Source: Paracidovorax citrulli (lineage in GTDB: Bacteria; Pseudomonadota; Gammaproteobacteria; Burkholderiales; Burkholderiaceae_C). Taken from it: DNA of 64,000 nucleotides. The notes below the pieces were generated by a model. The model made no database searches. It was not told where the DNA came from and saw nothing but the letters and a program-made list of their open reading frames with translations. The translations under genes and the position numbers were made by a program. This document shows positions 1-8,495 of this stretch, in pieces. Position 1 is the first letter of the stretch; each line of letters begins with the position of its first letter. The stretch spans positions 124,001-188,000 of the forward strand of contig NZ_FNEY01000003.1 in NCBI RefSeq assembly GCF_900100305.1. Direction: 5' to 3'.

Positions 1-1
1 G

Positions 2-832
2 GACATCGGTCCCGCCTGGCTCGACCCGACGCGGTTCCAGCAGATCTTCTGGAACCTGCTGACCAACGCCATCAAGTTCTCGAACGACAGCGGGCGCATC
101 GACGTGTCGCTGTCCCGCGATGACGATGCGCTCACGCTGACCGTGCAGGATTTCGGACGCGGCATCTCGCCCGAATTCATCGAGCACCTCTTCGACCGGT
201 TCACCCAGAGCGATTCACCGGACAACCGCCGCCACGGCGGTTTGGGCCTCGGCCTGTCCATCGTCAAGCATCTGGCGGAACTGCATGGTGGCGGCGCCGA
301 GGCCTACAGCGCCGGCACCGGGGAAGGCACCACGATCACGGTCACGCTCACCGCGGCCTACGAAGGCGGCGCCAGCGCGAGCGTGCCTGCGGCGCTGGCG
401 TCCGACGAGCCGGCCCCGGAGCCGGCCGAGGCCGAGCGTCCGCTCAGGGGCCTGGACATCCTCACCGTCGAAGACCACCCGGACGCGAGCGAAATGCTGG
501 CCGTCGTCCTTTCGGACGGAGGCGCCCGGCCCCGGCAGGCGGTGGATTTCGACTCCGCGATGCAAGCGCTGCGCGAACGCTGGCCCGACGTGGTCGTGAG
601 CGACATCGGCCTGCCCGGGCGCGACGGCTACGAACTCGCGCGGGCGCTGCGCGACATGCCCGTGCCGCAGGGGCTCAAGCCGCCCATCGCGATCGCGCTC
701 ACCGCGTTTTCGCGCCCGCAGGACGCGAACAAGGCCCTGGAAGCGGGTTTCGACGCACACCTGGGCAAGCCCCTGCAGCCCCATGCCCTGATGGCCACGA
801 TCGCGCGCCTGATGGCCGCCCGCCCGGCCTAG
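2..832 (+). CDS. Hybrid histidine kinase, C-terminal part (partial at window start)
   Basis: The reading frame is open from the first bases, so the start and sensor part lie outside the window. The visible 276 residues begin in the ATPase domain, with an N-box (NLLTNAIKFSN), a G1 box (DFGRGIS) and a G2 box (GLGLGLSIVKHLAELHGG). A receiver domain follows from about visible residue 151: acidic pair VEDH, phospho-acceptor Asp in VVVSDIGLPG (visible residue 201), and Lys in HLGKPL. This is the usual hybrid-kinase order HATPase-receiver. It probably autophosphorylates and passes phosphate to its own receiver or to an unseen Hpt or response regulator. The next kinase starts 21 bp downstream on the same strand, suggesting co-transcription with the phytochrome genes. 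The signal it senses cannot be inferred from this fragment. Confidence 0.9.
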   Translation, partial: DIGPAWLDPTRFQQIFWNLLTNAIKFSNDSGRIDVSLSRDDDALTLTVQDFGRGISPEFIEHLFDRFTQSDSPDNRRHGGLGLGLSIVKHLAELHGGGAEAYSAGTGEGTTITVTLTAAYEGGASASVPAALASDEPAPEPAEAERPLRGLDILTVEDHPDASEMLAVVLSDGGARPRQAVDFDSAMQALRERWPDVVVSDIGLPGRDGYELARALRDMPVPQGLKPPIAIALTAFSRPQDANKALEAGFDAHLGKPLQPHALMATIARLMAARPA

Positions 833-853
833 ACACCGACGTCCCCTGACGCC

Positions 854-3523
854 ATGACGATCCCACCGACCCCGCCCGCCGAGCGCCATGCCGACATCTT
901 CATCGGCCAGAGCGAGATGGCACGGCGCATGCGCCAGCACGACTGGGAAGCGACGCCGCTCGGGCCGCCCGAACGCTGGCCCCAGGGGCTCAAGGCCGCG
1001 CTGCGCATCCTGCTGACCTCCCGCTTCGAAATGTGGGTGGGCTGGGGCCCGGACATCGCTTTCTTCTACAACGACGCCTACCGCCCCACGCTGGGCACCA
1101 AGCATCCCCAAGCGCTGGGCCGGCCCACTTCGCAGATCTGGGCAGAAATCTGGGACGACGTGAAGGACCGGATGCACGCGGTGTACCAGCGTGGCGAATC
1201 CACCTGGGATTCCTCCCTGATGCTGCTCATCGACCGTGCAGGAACGGGCACCCTCGAGGAGACCTACCACACCTTCTCGTACAGCCCGCTGCTGGACGAC
1301 GACGGGCGCGTGAACGGCCTGTTCTGCGCGGTGTCCGAAGAGACGCGCCGCGTCATCAGCGAGCGGCGCCTGGCGGTGCTGCACGAACTGAGCGCGGCGA
1401 TGTCGCTGGGCGGCACCCGCCAGCAGGTCGTGGACGGCGCCTGCGCCACCCTGGCGAACGCGCAGCACGACCTGCCCTTCTCGCTGATCTATCTCCACGA
1501 TGCCCACGGCACGGCGCGGCTGGCCTGCAATGCCGGCGTGCCCTCGGGCCACCGGCTGGCGCCGCGCGAAATCGCGCCCGGCGCGCCGTGGCCCTGGCGC
1601 CTGGACCGGCTCGCGGCCGGCGAGGCCGCATTCGCAGTCCCACTGGAGCCGGCGGCCGACACGCCCACCGGCGCGTGGCAGGTTCCGCCACACACCGCGT
1701 TCGTGGTGGCGCTGCCCCCGCAAGGGGACGCCCGGTCCGCGGGCTTCCTCGTGTGCGGTGCGAATCCGCACCGCCCCGGGGACGACGCCGAGACCCGGTC
1801 GTTCGTGCAACTGCTCGCCGGGCAGGTGGCGCCGGCCGTCGCGCAGGCCGAGGCGCTGGAATCCCGCACGGCCGAGCGCGACCGCCTGCGCGAACTGTTC
1901 AGCAAGGCGCCGGGCTTCATGTGCGTGCTGCGCGGGCCCGACCACGTTTTCGAGTTCGTCAACGATTCATACCAGCAGCTCATCGGGCGCAGGGACATCG
2001 AAGGCAAGTCCATCCGCGACGCCATGCCGGAACTGCAGGGCCAGGGCATCCACGAACTGCTCGACGAGGTGTACCGCACCGGCAGGCCCTACATCGGCAA
2101 GAACCTCAAGGTCATGCTGCAGCGCGATCCCGGCGGTCCGCTGACCGAGCACTACCTGAACTTCATCTACCAGCCCACGCTGGACGGCACGGGGGCGGTG
2201 AACGGCATCTTCGCCGAAGGCTACGACGTGACCGACCAGCGCGTCGCGGAACAGGAACTGCGCGCCCTCAACAGCCACCTGGAAAGCCGGGTGGCCGAGC
2301 GCACCCGCGACCTGGAGGACGCTCTGGCGCGCCTCACCGCGGAATCCCGCGAGCGCGAGGCCGCCCAGGAGGCGCTGCGGCAGTCGCAGAAGATGGAAGC
2401 CGTAGGCCAGCTCACCGGCGGTCTCGCGCATGATTTCAACAATCTGCTGGCCACCATCAGCGGCAGCCTCGAGTTGCTCAACCGGCGCGTGGCACAGGGG
2501 CGCTTCGACGACCTCGCCCGCTACGTGGCGGTCGGCCAGGGGGCCGCGCGGCGCGCCGCCTCCCTCACCCACCGCATGCTGGCCTTCTCGCGGCGGCAGA
2601 CGCTCGACCCCAAGCCCACCGATGTGAACCGTCTGGTGCGCGGCATGGAGGAGCTCATCCGGCGCACCATCGGCCCCGAGACCGAGCTGGAGGTCGTGAA
2701 CGCGGTGGGCCTGTGGACCACCCATGTGGACCCGCACCAGCTCGAAAGCGCTCTCCTGAACCTGTGCATCAATTCCCGCGATGCCATGCCCGGCGGCGGC
2801 CGGCTCACCATCGAGACCGCCAATGCCTGGATGGACGAGCGCGCCGGACGCGAGCGCGACCTTCCGCCGGGCCAGTACGTGTCGCTGTGCGTGACCGATA
2901 CCGGCACGGGCATGGCACCCGAGGTGATGCGCCGGATCTTCGAGCCCTTCTTCACCACCAAGCCGATCGGCATGGGCACGGGCCTGGGCCTTTCGATGGT
3001 GTACGGGTTCGCCCGGCAATCCGGCGGGCAGGTGCGCGCTTATTCCGAGCCCGGCATGGGCACGACGATGTGCATCTACCTGCCCCGCCACGAAGCGCCG
3101 CCCGAGGATTCCGACCTGCCGGCCCTGCAGCCCGCGGAGGCCGGCGAGGGATCGGGCACGGTGCTCGTGGTGGACGACGAGCCCAGCGTGCGCGCCCTGG
3201 TGGTGGAGGTGCTGCACGAAATGGGCTACCAGACCATCGAGGCGCACGACGGCCCCTCCGCACTGCAGGTGCTGCAATCGCGCACCCACCTGGATCTGCT
3301 GATCACCGACGTCGGCCTGCCCGGCGGCATGAACGGGCGCCAGCTCGCCGATGGCGGGCGCCTCACGCGGCCCGACCTGCAGATCCTCTTCATCACCGGC
3401 TATGCCGAGAACGCGGCCGTGGGCAACGGCCATCTGGAGCGGGGCATGCACGTGCTGACCAAGCCCTTCACGCTCGATGCGCTGGCCCACCGCGTGCGCA
3501 CCCTCATCCCGCAACCGTCATGA
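854..3523 (+). CDS. PAS/GAF hybrid histidine kinase with C-terminal receiver
   Basis: An 889-residue cytoplasmic sensor with no membrane segment. Order: PAS-like region (about 20-165), GAF-like region (about 170-330), second PAS (about 345-470), short coiled coil, HisKA with phospho-acceptor His526 in LAHDFNNLL, HATPase with G-box GMGTGLGLSMVYGFARQSGG, and a receiver domain (about 770-885) with VVDDE, phospho-acceptor Asp819 in LITDVGLPGG and Lys in LTKPF. This architecture is common in soil and plant-associated proteobacteria, where such kinases feed stress or light signalling. The stop codon overlaps the next start (ATGA), so translation is coupled to the heme oxygenase gene, placing this kinase in the bacteriophytochrome operon. 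The ligand of the PAS and GAF domains is unknown. Confidence 0.9.
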   Translation: MTIPPTPPAERHADIFIGQSEMARRMRQHDWEATPLGPPERWPQGLKAALRILLTSRFEMWVGWGPDIAFFYNDAYRPTLGTKHPQALGRPTSQIWAEIWDDVKDRMHAVYQRGESTWDSSLMLLIDRAGTGTLEETYHTFSYSPLLDDDGRVNGLFCAVSEETRRVISERRLAVLHELSAAMSLGGTRQQVVDGACATLANAQHDLPFSLIYLHDAHGTARLACNAGVPSGHRLAPREIAPGAPWPWRLDRLAAGEAAFAVPLEPAADTPTGAWQVPPHTAFVVALPPQGDARSAGFLVCGANPHRPGDDAETRSFVQLLAGQVAPAVAQAEALESRTAERDRLRELFSKAPGFMCVLRGPDHVFEFVNDSYQQLIGRRDIEGKSIRDAMPELQGQGIHELLDEVYRTGRPYIGKNLKVMLQRDPGGPLTEHYLNFIYQPTLDGTGAVNGIFAEGYDVTDQRVAEQELRALNSHLESRVAERTRDLEDALARLTAESREREAAQEALRQSQKMEAVGQLTGGLAHDFNNLLATISGSLELLNRRVAQGRFDDLARYVAVGQGAARRAASLTHRMLAFSRRQTLDPKPTDVNRLVRGMEELIRRTIGPETELEVVNAVGLWTTHVDPHQLESALLNLCINSRDAMPGGGRLTIETANAWMDERAGRERDLPPGQYVSLCVTDTGTGMAPEVMRRIFEPFFTTKPIGMGTGLGLSMVYGFARQSGGQVRAYSEPGMGTTMCIYLPRHEAPPEDSDLPALQPAEAGEGSGTVLVVDDEPSVRALVVEVLHEMGYQTIEAHDGPSALQVLQSRTHLDLLITDVGLPGGMNGRQLADGGRLTRPDLQILFITGYAENAAVGNGHLERGMHVLTKPFTLDALAHRVRTLIPQPS

Positions 3524-4182
3524 GGCCTGCCGTGCTCCGTCCTCCTGGCCCGCCCGGCGACGCCATCCACGCGCAGGGCGGGCCCGCGGCCGACTGCCTG
3601 GGCGCCCTGCGGGACGCCACGCGCACGCGGCATGAGCGTCTCGACGCGGCACTGCCCATCGCCCGTCCGGGGGCGACGCTGGACGACTACATCCGGCACG
3701 CGAGTGCCCTGGCGGCCTGGCTCCAGGCCCTGTCTCCGCTGCTCCGCGTACTCGACGACGGAGCGTCCGCCTGGCCGCTGGACGATCCGGCGCGGCGAAA
3801 CGCCCTGCGCGACGATCTGACGGATGCCGCGGCCGCCCCGTCCCCGTGCGCGGCCCCGGGAGCAGGAGCGGCCATCGATGCGGCGCTCGCGGCGTTTCCC
3901 GGGCGGCACGCTGCCGTGGCCTGGGGAATGGCCTACGTGGTGGAAGGGTCTCAACTCGGTGGACAATGGCTGTACCGGCGACTGGCCCGGCCCCTCGCGC
4001 CCCACCCCCTGCGGTACCTGCAGGGCAGCGGCGCCCGCACGGCGGAGCGCTGGAAGGATTTCACGGCCCGGCTGGCCCGCAACGTGCGGACGCCGTCCGA
4101 CATCGAAGCCGCCTGCGCCGGTGCGTGCGCGGCCTTCGATGCCTTGCAACGGCAATACGATCCGCTGGAAATGCCCGCATGA
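3520..4182 (+). CDS. bphO: Biliverdin-producing heme oxygenase (bacteriophytochrome partner)
   Basis: A 220-residue protein that should open heme to biliverdin IX, iron and CO, supplying the chromophore for the phytochrome encoded next. Evidence: an N-terminal helix with a candidate proximal heme ligand His38 (TRTRHERLDA), and the distal-helix motif EGSQLGG (142-148), typical of bacterial heme oxygenases of the BphO type, where flexible glycines lie over the heme. The start ATG at 3520 overlaps the upstream stop by four bases and gives a normal family length. The residues before about 30 are extra and low-complexity compared with short BphO proteins. The gene ends 52 bp before bphP. Linkage of bphO and bphP is a well-known arrangement, and this supports both calls. 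Confidence 0.9.
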   Translation: MRPAVLRPPGPPGDAIHAQGGPAADCLGALRDATRTRHERLDAALPIARPGATLDDYIRHASALAAWLQALSPLLRVLDDGASAWPLDDPARRNALRDDLTDAAAAPSPCAAPGAGAAIDAALAAFPGRHAAVAWGMAYVVEGSQLGGQWLYRRLARPLAPHPLRYLQGSGARTAERWKDFTARLARNVRTPSDIEAACAGACAAFDALQRQYDPLEMPA

Positions 4183-4234
4183 CTGCTCCACGCCCTTGCG
4201 CCCCGACACGATACGGTTCGATGGAGCCCTTTCC

Positions 4235-6472
4235 ATGAATCTCCCGCTCCACACCGCGGCCCCCCCGGCGGCGACCCTCGACAATTGCGACCGCGAGCCG
4301 ATCCACATTCCTGGAAGCATCCAGGACCACGGCGCGCTCGTCGCTTTCGATGGCGATGGCGTCGTCCGCTATGCGAGCGCCAACGCGGAGGACCTCCTGG
4401 GCTGCCCGCTGGTGCCGGGCAGCGTGCTCGAAGGGCTGCTGCCCCAGGCCCCGTGCTCGGCCGTGGCCGACAAGGTGCGCGAAGGCCTGATGGCGCTGCG
4501 GGGGGAAGCCGAAGTCCCCATGCCCGCGGAACTGCAGGTGGGCAGCCGGCAATTCGACGTGGTGCTGCACATCAGCGACAAGCTGCTCGTGGTCGAATTC
4601 GAGTCGCGCCGGCACAGCAGCGCGGAACTGGCCGTGTTCGCGGTGCAGGCGCACCGGGCCATGGAAAAGCTGCGCAGGCCCCGCGCCATCGACGACCTGC
4701 TGCAGCTGGCCACGGATGAGCTGCGCGCTCTGACCGGTTTCGACCGCGTGATGGCCTACCGCTTCCGGCCCGACGACAGCGGCGAAGTGGTCGCCGAATC
4801 CTGCATTCCCACGCTGGACCCCTACCGGGGGCGGCGCTATCCGGCCAGCGACATCCCCGCCCAGGCCCGGCGCCTGTACGTGGTCAACACCCTGCGCCTC
4901 ATCGCCGACGTGGGCGCGCCCGTGGTGCCGCTGCTGCAGCGGGAGGCCGGGCCGCTGGACTTGAGCGCCAGCATCCTGCGCAGCGTCTCGCCCATCCACA
5001 TCGAGTACCTCTCCAACATGGGCGTGGCCGCCTCGATGAGCGTGTCCATCGTCATCAACGGCCAGCTCTGGGGCCTGCTGGCCTGCCACCACATGCAGCC
5101 GCGCCAGGTGCCCTACAGCGTGCGCATGGCCTGCGACGTCATCGCGCAGGTGCTGTCGTCCAACATCCAGAATTCCCTGCTGCGCGCCCAGACGGAGCGC
5201 ACGGAGGCCGCCGCCACCGTGCGCTCGCGCCTCATCGCGGACATCCTGCACTCCGACGACGAGTACGCTGCGCTGGCCCGCCACGCGGCCGAGCTCTGCA
5301 CTGCCCTCCGCGCCGAGGCCGCCGTGGTGGCCACGGGCGCCAAACTGCAGCTTGTCGGCGGCATCCAGGAAGAGGCCGCCCAGGCCATCCTGGAATGGCT
5401 CGGCTCCGGCCCGGACGACGTTTCCCCGGACCGCCTGTTCCACACCCATGCCCTGCCCCGCCGCATGGAAGCCCTCGCGACACGGGCGGCGCCGTGGTGC
5501 GGCCTGCTGGCCCTGCCCTTCGACCGCGAACGCGGAGGCTGGGCGCTCTTCCTGCGCCGCGAGCAGATCGAAACCATCCACTGGGGCGGCCGGCCCGAAA
5601 AGGAAGTCCGTCCCGGCCCGCTGGGTCCGCGGCTCACGCCCCGGGGCTCTTTCGAGCTGTGGAAGGAAACCGTGCGCGCCACGGCCGAGCCATGGGAAGG
5701 CGTGGAACTCGACATCGCCGGGCAGGTGCTGGACGAACTGCAGCGCGCACAGCATGCCCGGCATGCCGAACTCAACCGGGCCCGCACCCAGCTCATGGCG
5801 GTGCTAGGCCATGACCTGCGCGACCCCCTGCACTCCATCAGCATGGCCGCGCGCGTGCTGGAAAAGGACGGCGACGCCAGCGGACGGACCGGCCGGCTGG
5901 GCCAGCGCATCCAGTCGTCCAGCAGCCGCATGCAGCGCCTGGTGAGCCAGGTCATGGACATGTCGCGACTGCAGAGCGGCCTGGGCCTGGACCTTCAGCT
6001 CGCCCGCACCGATCTCTCCGCCCTGCTCGCCGATCTCGTCGACGAAGCCAGCACGGCCCACCCCGACATCGAACTGCGCACCCAGTTGCCGCCCCTGCTC
6101 GAAGCCAGCGTGGACGCCGACCGGATCGCCCAGGTGTGCGTGAACCTCATGAGCAACGCGCGCCACCATGGCCGGCCGGGGCATCCGATCCATGTCTGCG
6201 CCCATGCGTTGCCGGGCGGTGGCGCCGCCATCGCCGTCCGGAACGTGGCCGCGCCCATCGCCGACGCGGTCGCGGGCACCCTGTTCAGCCCGTTCAAGGC
6301 ATCCTCGACCGGCAACGCCCGCAACCGCTCCGGCATGGGCCTGGGGCTCTACATCGCCCATGAGATCGTCAGGGGTCACGGCGGAGACATCGCCTACACC
6401 TACGATGACGGTCATGTGGTTTTCTCGGTACGGATCCCTCCTGCTGCCTCGGGCACAATCGTCGGTTCCTGA
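4235..6472 (+). CDS. bphP: Bacteriophytochrome histidine kinase
   Basis: A 745-residue red/far-red photoreceptor kinase: PAS-GAF-PHY-HisKA-HATPase. The biliverdin-attaching Cys is Cys18, in NCDREPIHIPGSIQDHG. The GAF domain has the PASDIP motif (Asp206) and His255, both conserved around the chromophore. The PHY tongue carries PRGSF (469-473), whose Arg contacts the GAF Asp in the light-adapted state. The kinase part has His526 in GHDLRDPLHS and a G-box ending in GMGLGLYIAHEIVRGHGG. All residues needed for photochemistry and autophosphorylation are present, so I expect a functional light-regulated kinase. ATG 4235 is chosen because it places Cys18 at the usual distance from the N terminus. The receiver protein 35 bp downstream is the obvious phosphate acceptor. 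Confidence 0.96.
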   Translation: MNLPLHTAAPPAATLDNCDREPIHIPGSIQDHGALVAFDGDGVVRYASANAEDLLGCPLVPGSVLEGLLPQAPCSAVADKVREGLMALRGEAEVPMPAELQVGSRQFDVVLHISDKLLVVEFESRRHSSAELAVFAVQAHRAMEKLRRPRAIDDLLQLATDELRALTGFDRVMAYRFRPDDSGEVVAESCIPTLDPYRGRRYPASDIPAQARRLYVVNTLRLIADVGAPVVPLLQREAGPLDLSASILRSVSPIHIEYLSNMGVAASMSVSIVINGQLWGLLACHHMQPRQVPYSVRMACDVIAQVLSSNIQNSLLRAQTERTEAAATVRSRLIADILHSDDEYAALARHAAELCTALRAEAAVVATGAKLQLVGGIQEEAAQAILEWLGSGPDDVSPDRLFHTHALPRRMEALATRAAPWCGLLALPFDRERGGWALFLRREQIETIHWGGRPEKEVRPGPLGPRLTPRGSFELWKETVRATAEPWEGVELDIAGQVLDELQRAQHARHAELNRARTQLMAVLGHDLRDPLHSISMAARVLEKDGDASGRTGRLGQRIQSSSSRMQRLVSQVMDMSRLQSGLGLDLQLARTDLSALLADLVDEASTAHPDIELRTQLPPLLEASVDADRIAQVCVNLMSNARHHGRPGHPIHVCAHALPGGGAAIAVRNVAAPIADAVAGTLFSPFKASSTGNARNRSGMGLGLYIAHEIVRGHGGDIAYTYDDGHVVFSVRIPPAASGTIVGS

Positions 6473-6507
6473 AAACGGCCGCTCCGGCCGAGGAACCGCG
6501 ACCCCTC

Positions 6508-6897
6508 ATGCACGCAGACATTCTCATCGTTGACGACAATCACGAAGCGGCCGAGCTGCTGCGTGATCTGCTGGAACTCAACGGCCACAGCGTGCGGGTG
6601 GCGCTCGACGGTGCACAGGCGATCGCGCTGATGCGGGCGCAGCCCGCGCTGCTGCTGCTGGTGGACCAGCGCCTGCCGGACATGCTCGGCGCGGAACTGG
6701 TGCCGCAGCTCAAGGGCATCGCCCTCGCCGCCGGCCTTCCCGGGTGCATCGCCATCGGGATCACCGGGCTGAATGCCGCCGAGCGCGCCTCCCTGGGCGG
6801 CTTCGATCACGTGCTCGGCAAGCCGCTGAATTTCGGCACCTTCGACGCGCTCGTCGAGCGCTCGCTCGCCAGCCTGCGCCAACCCCGCGGGGCCTGA
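6508..6897 (+). CDS. Single-domain response regulator (probable BphP partner)
   Basis: A 129-residue stand-alone receiver with no output domain. Conserved features are VDDN near the N terminus, phospho-acceptor Asp53 in LLLLVDQRLPD, Thr in IGITGL and Lys in LGKPL. It starts 35 bp after bphP and is most simply the partner of that kinase, as BphR-type receivers are in other bacteriophytochrome operons. With no DNA-binding or enzymatic domain, output must go through protein interaction or a phosphorelay, possibly involving the hybrid kinases at the start of the operon. The partner assignment is inference from position. Confidence 0.88.
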   Translation: MHADILIVDDNHEAAELLRDLLELNGHSVRVALDGAQAIALMRAQPALLLLVDQRLPDMLGAELVPQLKGIALAAGLPGCIAIGITGLNAAERASLGGFDHVLGKPLNFGTFDALVERSLASLRQPRGA

Positions 6898-7010
6898 CCT
6901 CCGCAAGCCCGCAGCCCTCCGCACAGCCGGTCCCACGCCAAGGCCGGGTCCACTCATCAGGTGCGTAGGTGGCCACTGACAGCGCATCGTAGGAACTTCC
7001 TGCAACCTTT

Positions 7011-7052
7011 TGTTGCGCCGCAACAGAACATGGCGGGGTATCCCCTGCCATG
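7011..7052. promoter_or_regulatory. Two adjacent palindromes upstream of the glycogen/trehalose operon
   Basis: In the 290-bp gap before glgC, positions 7011-7025 form a perfect inverted repeat with 7-base arms TGTTGCG and CGCAACA around one base. Three bases later, 7029-7052 form a near-perfect 24-bp palindrome with arms CATGGC and GCCATG enclosing GGGG and CCCC. Either could be an operator for a dimeric regulator or an RNA hairpin. Neither is followed by a T-run, so a Rho-independent terminator is unlikely. The role is unknown; position suggests control of glgC. Confidence 0.4.
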
Positions 7053-7187
7053 CCGCATTTCGCCTCCCCCTCACTGCGCCCGCACCGCCTTCCCCGGCGA
7101 ACTCGGCTGCGCGTGCCGGCAAGCGTGCGCGGGAGGGCAGCCACCGTTTCCGCGTCCTTCCACGTCTGACTTCCCGGGAGTCCCACC

Positions 7188-8495
7188 ATGTCCAGCACCA
7201 AGAACGTTCTCGCCATCGTCATGGCCGGCGGCGAAGGCTCGCGCCTGCACCCGCTCACGGCAGAGCGCTGCAAGCCGGCCGTGCCCTTCAACGGCAAGCA
7301 CCGCATCGTCGATTTCGTGCTCTCGAACCTCGTCAACTCCGAGATCTACTCGATCTACCTGCTGGTGCAATACAAGTCGCAGTCGCTGATCGAGCACATC
7401 CGCCAGTCCTGGACGATGACGCGCTTCATTCCCCAGCATTTCGTGACGGTGGTGCCGCCCCAGATGCGCAACGGTCCGGAATGGTTCCAGGGCACGGCGG
7501 ACTCGGTCTACCAGAACATCCATCTGATCGAGTCGTTCAAGCCGGACATCGTCGCCGTCTTCGGCGCGGACCACATCTACCGCATGGACGTGCGCCAGAT
7601 GATCGACTTCCACGTGAAGAACGACGCCCACGTCAGCGTGGCCACGCTGCCGGTGAAACTGGCCGACTGCAACCAGTTCGGCATCGTCGAGACGGACGAC
7701 AACCACCGCATCGTCGATTTCGTCGAAAAGCCGCAGACGCCGCCGCGCCCGATGCCCGGCAGCTCGACGCACGCCCTCGCCTCCATGGGCAACTACCTCT
7801 TCAACGCCGACATCCTGCTGGACGCCCTGCGCGAGGCCCACGAAACCGGCCACAGCGACTTCGGCAAGCACATCCTGCCGGCGATGCTCAAGTCCCACCG
7901 CCTCATGGCCTATGACTTCGACACCAACACCATTCCCGGCACCGAACCCTACGAAGAGCACGGCTACTGGCGCGACGTGGGCACCATCGACGCCTACTAC
8001 CAGGCGCACTTCGACACGCTGGGCGCGACGCCGCGCTTCCGCATGACCAACCGCCACTGGCCCATCTACGCCAGCCCCGACCAGGCCGAGTCGGCCCAGA
8101 TCGAGAACGGCGTGATCCACCGCTCCGTGGTGGGCTCGGGCAGCATCGTGGACGGCGCCTCGCTCGACAACGCCATGCTGCGCCGCTCCGTCGTGGTCGA
8201 GCGCGACGCCCGCCTGGAACACTGCATCGTCATGGAGCGCTCGCGCATCGGCCGCGGCGCGCAGGTGCGCCGCGCCATCATCGACCAGGACAACGACATC
8301 CCGGCGCACGAGCGCATCGGCTTCGACCTGGAGGCGGACCGCAAGCGCTTCCACGTGACCGCGAGCGGCATCGTCGTCGTGCCCCGCCAGTTCTTCAAGC
8401 CGCAGAGCCTGCAGTCCACCACCCCCAGCATCGGACGGGCACGCCCCTCCGTGGCGTCGGCATCCGAGGGCTCCGGCCTGAAGGTGGCCGCATGA
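7188..8495 (+). CDS. glgC: Glucose-1-phosphate adenylyltransferase
   Basis: A 435-residue ADP-glucose pyrophosphorylase, making ADP-glucose and PPi from ATP and glucose-1-phosphate, the committed step of bacterial glycogen synthesis. The N-terminal nucleotidyltransferase signature [11 protein letters not shown] (residues 14-24) and the following CKPAVPF are intact. Other conserved stretches are [19 protein letters not shown] and [16 protein letters not shown]. The C-terminal part is a left-handed beta-helix with repeated hexapeptide-like turns (about 300-400). Length matches E. coli GlgC. A short Ser/Ala-rich tail follows the beta-helix. It is the first gene of a five-gene run in which every junction is a four-base ATGA overlap, so it most likely heads the operon. 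Confidence 0.97.

Noticed and set aside
215-1945. Long minus-strand open frame opposite the kinase genes
   Set aside because: It has no recognisable domain and mirrors the codon structure of the well-supported plus-strand kinases. Such antisense frames are expected at this GC content.
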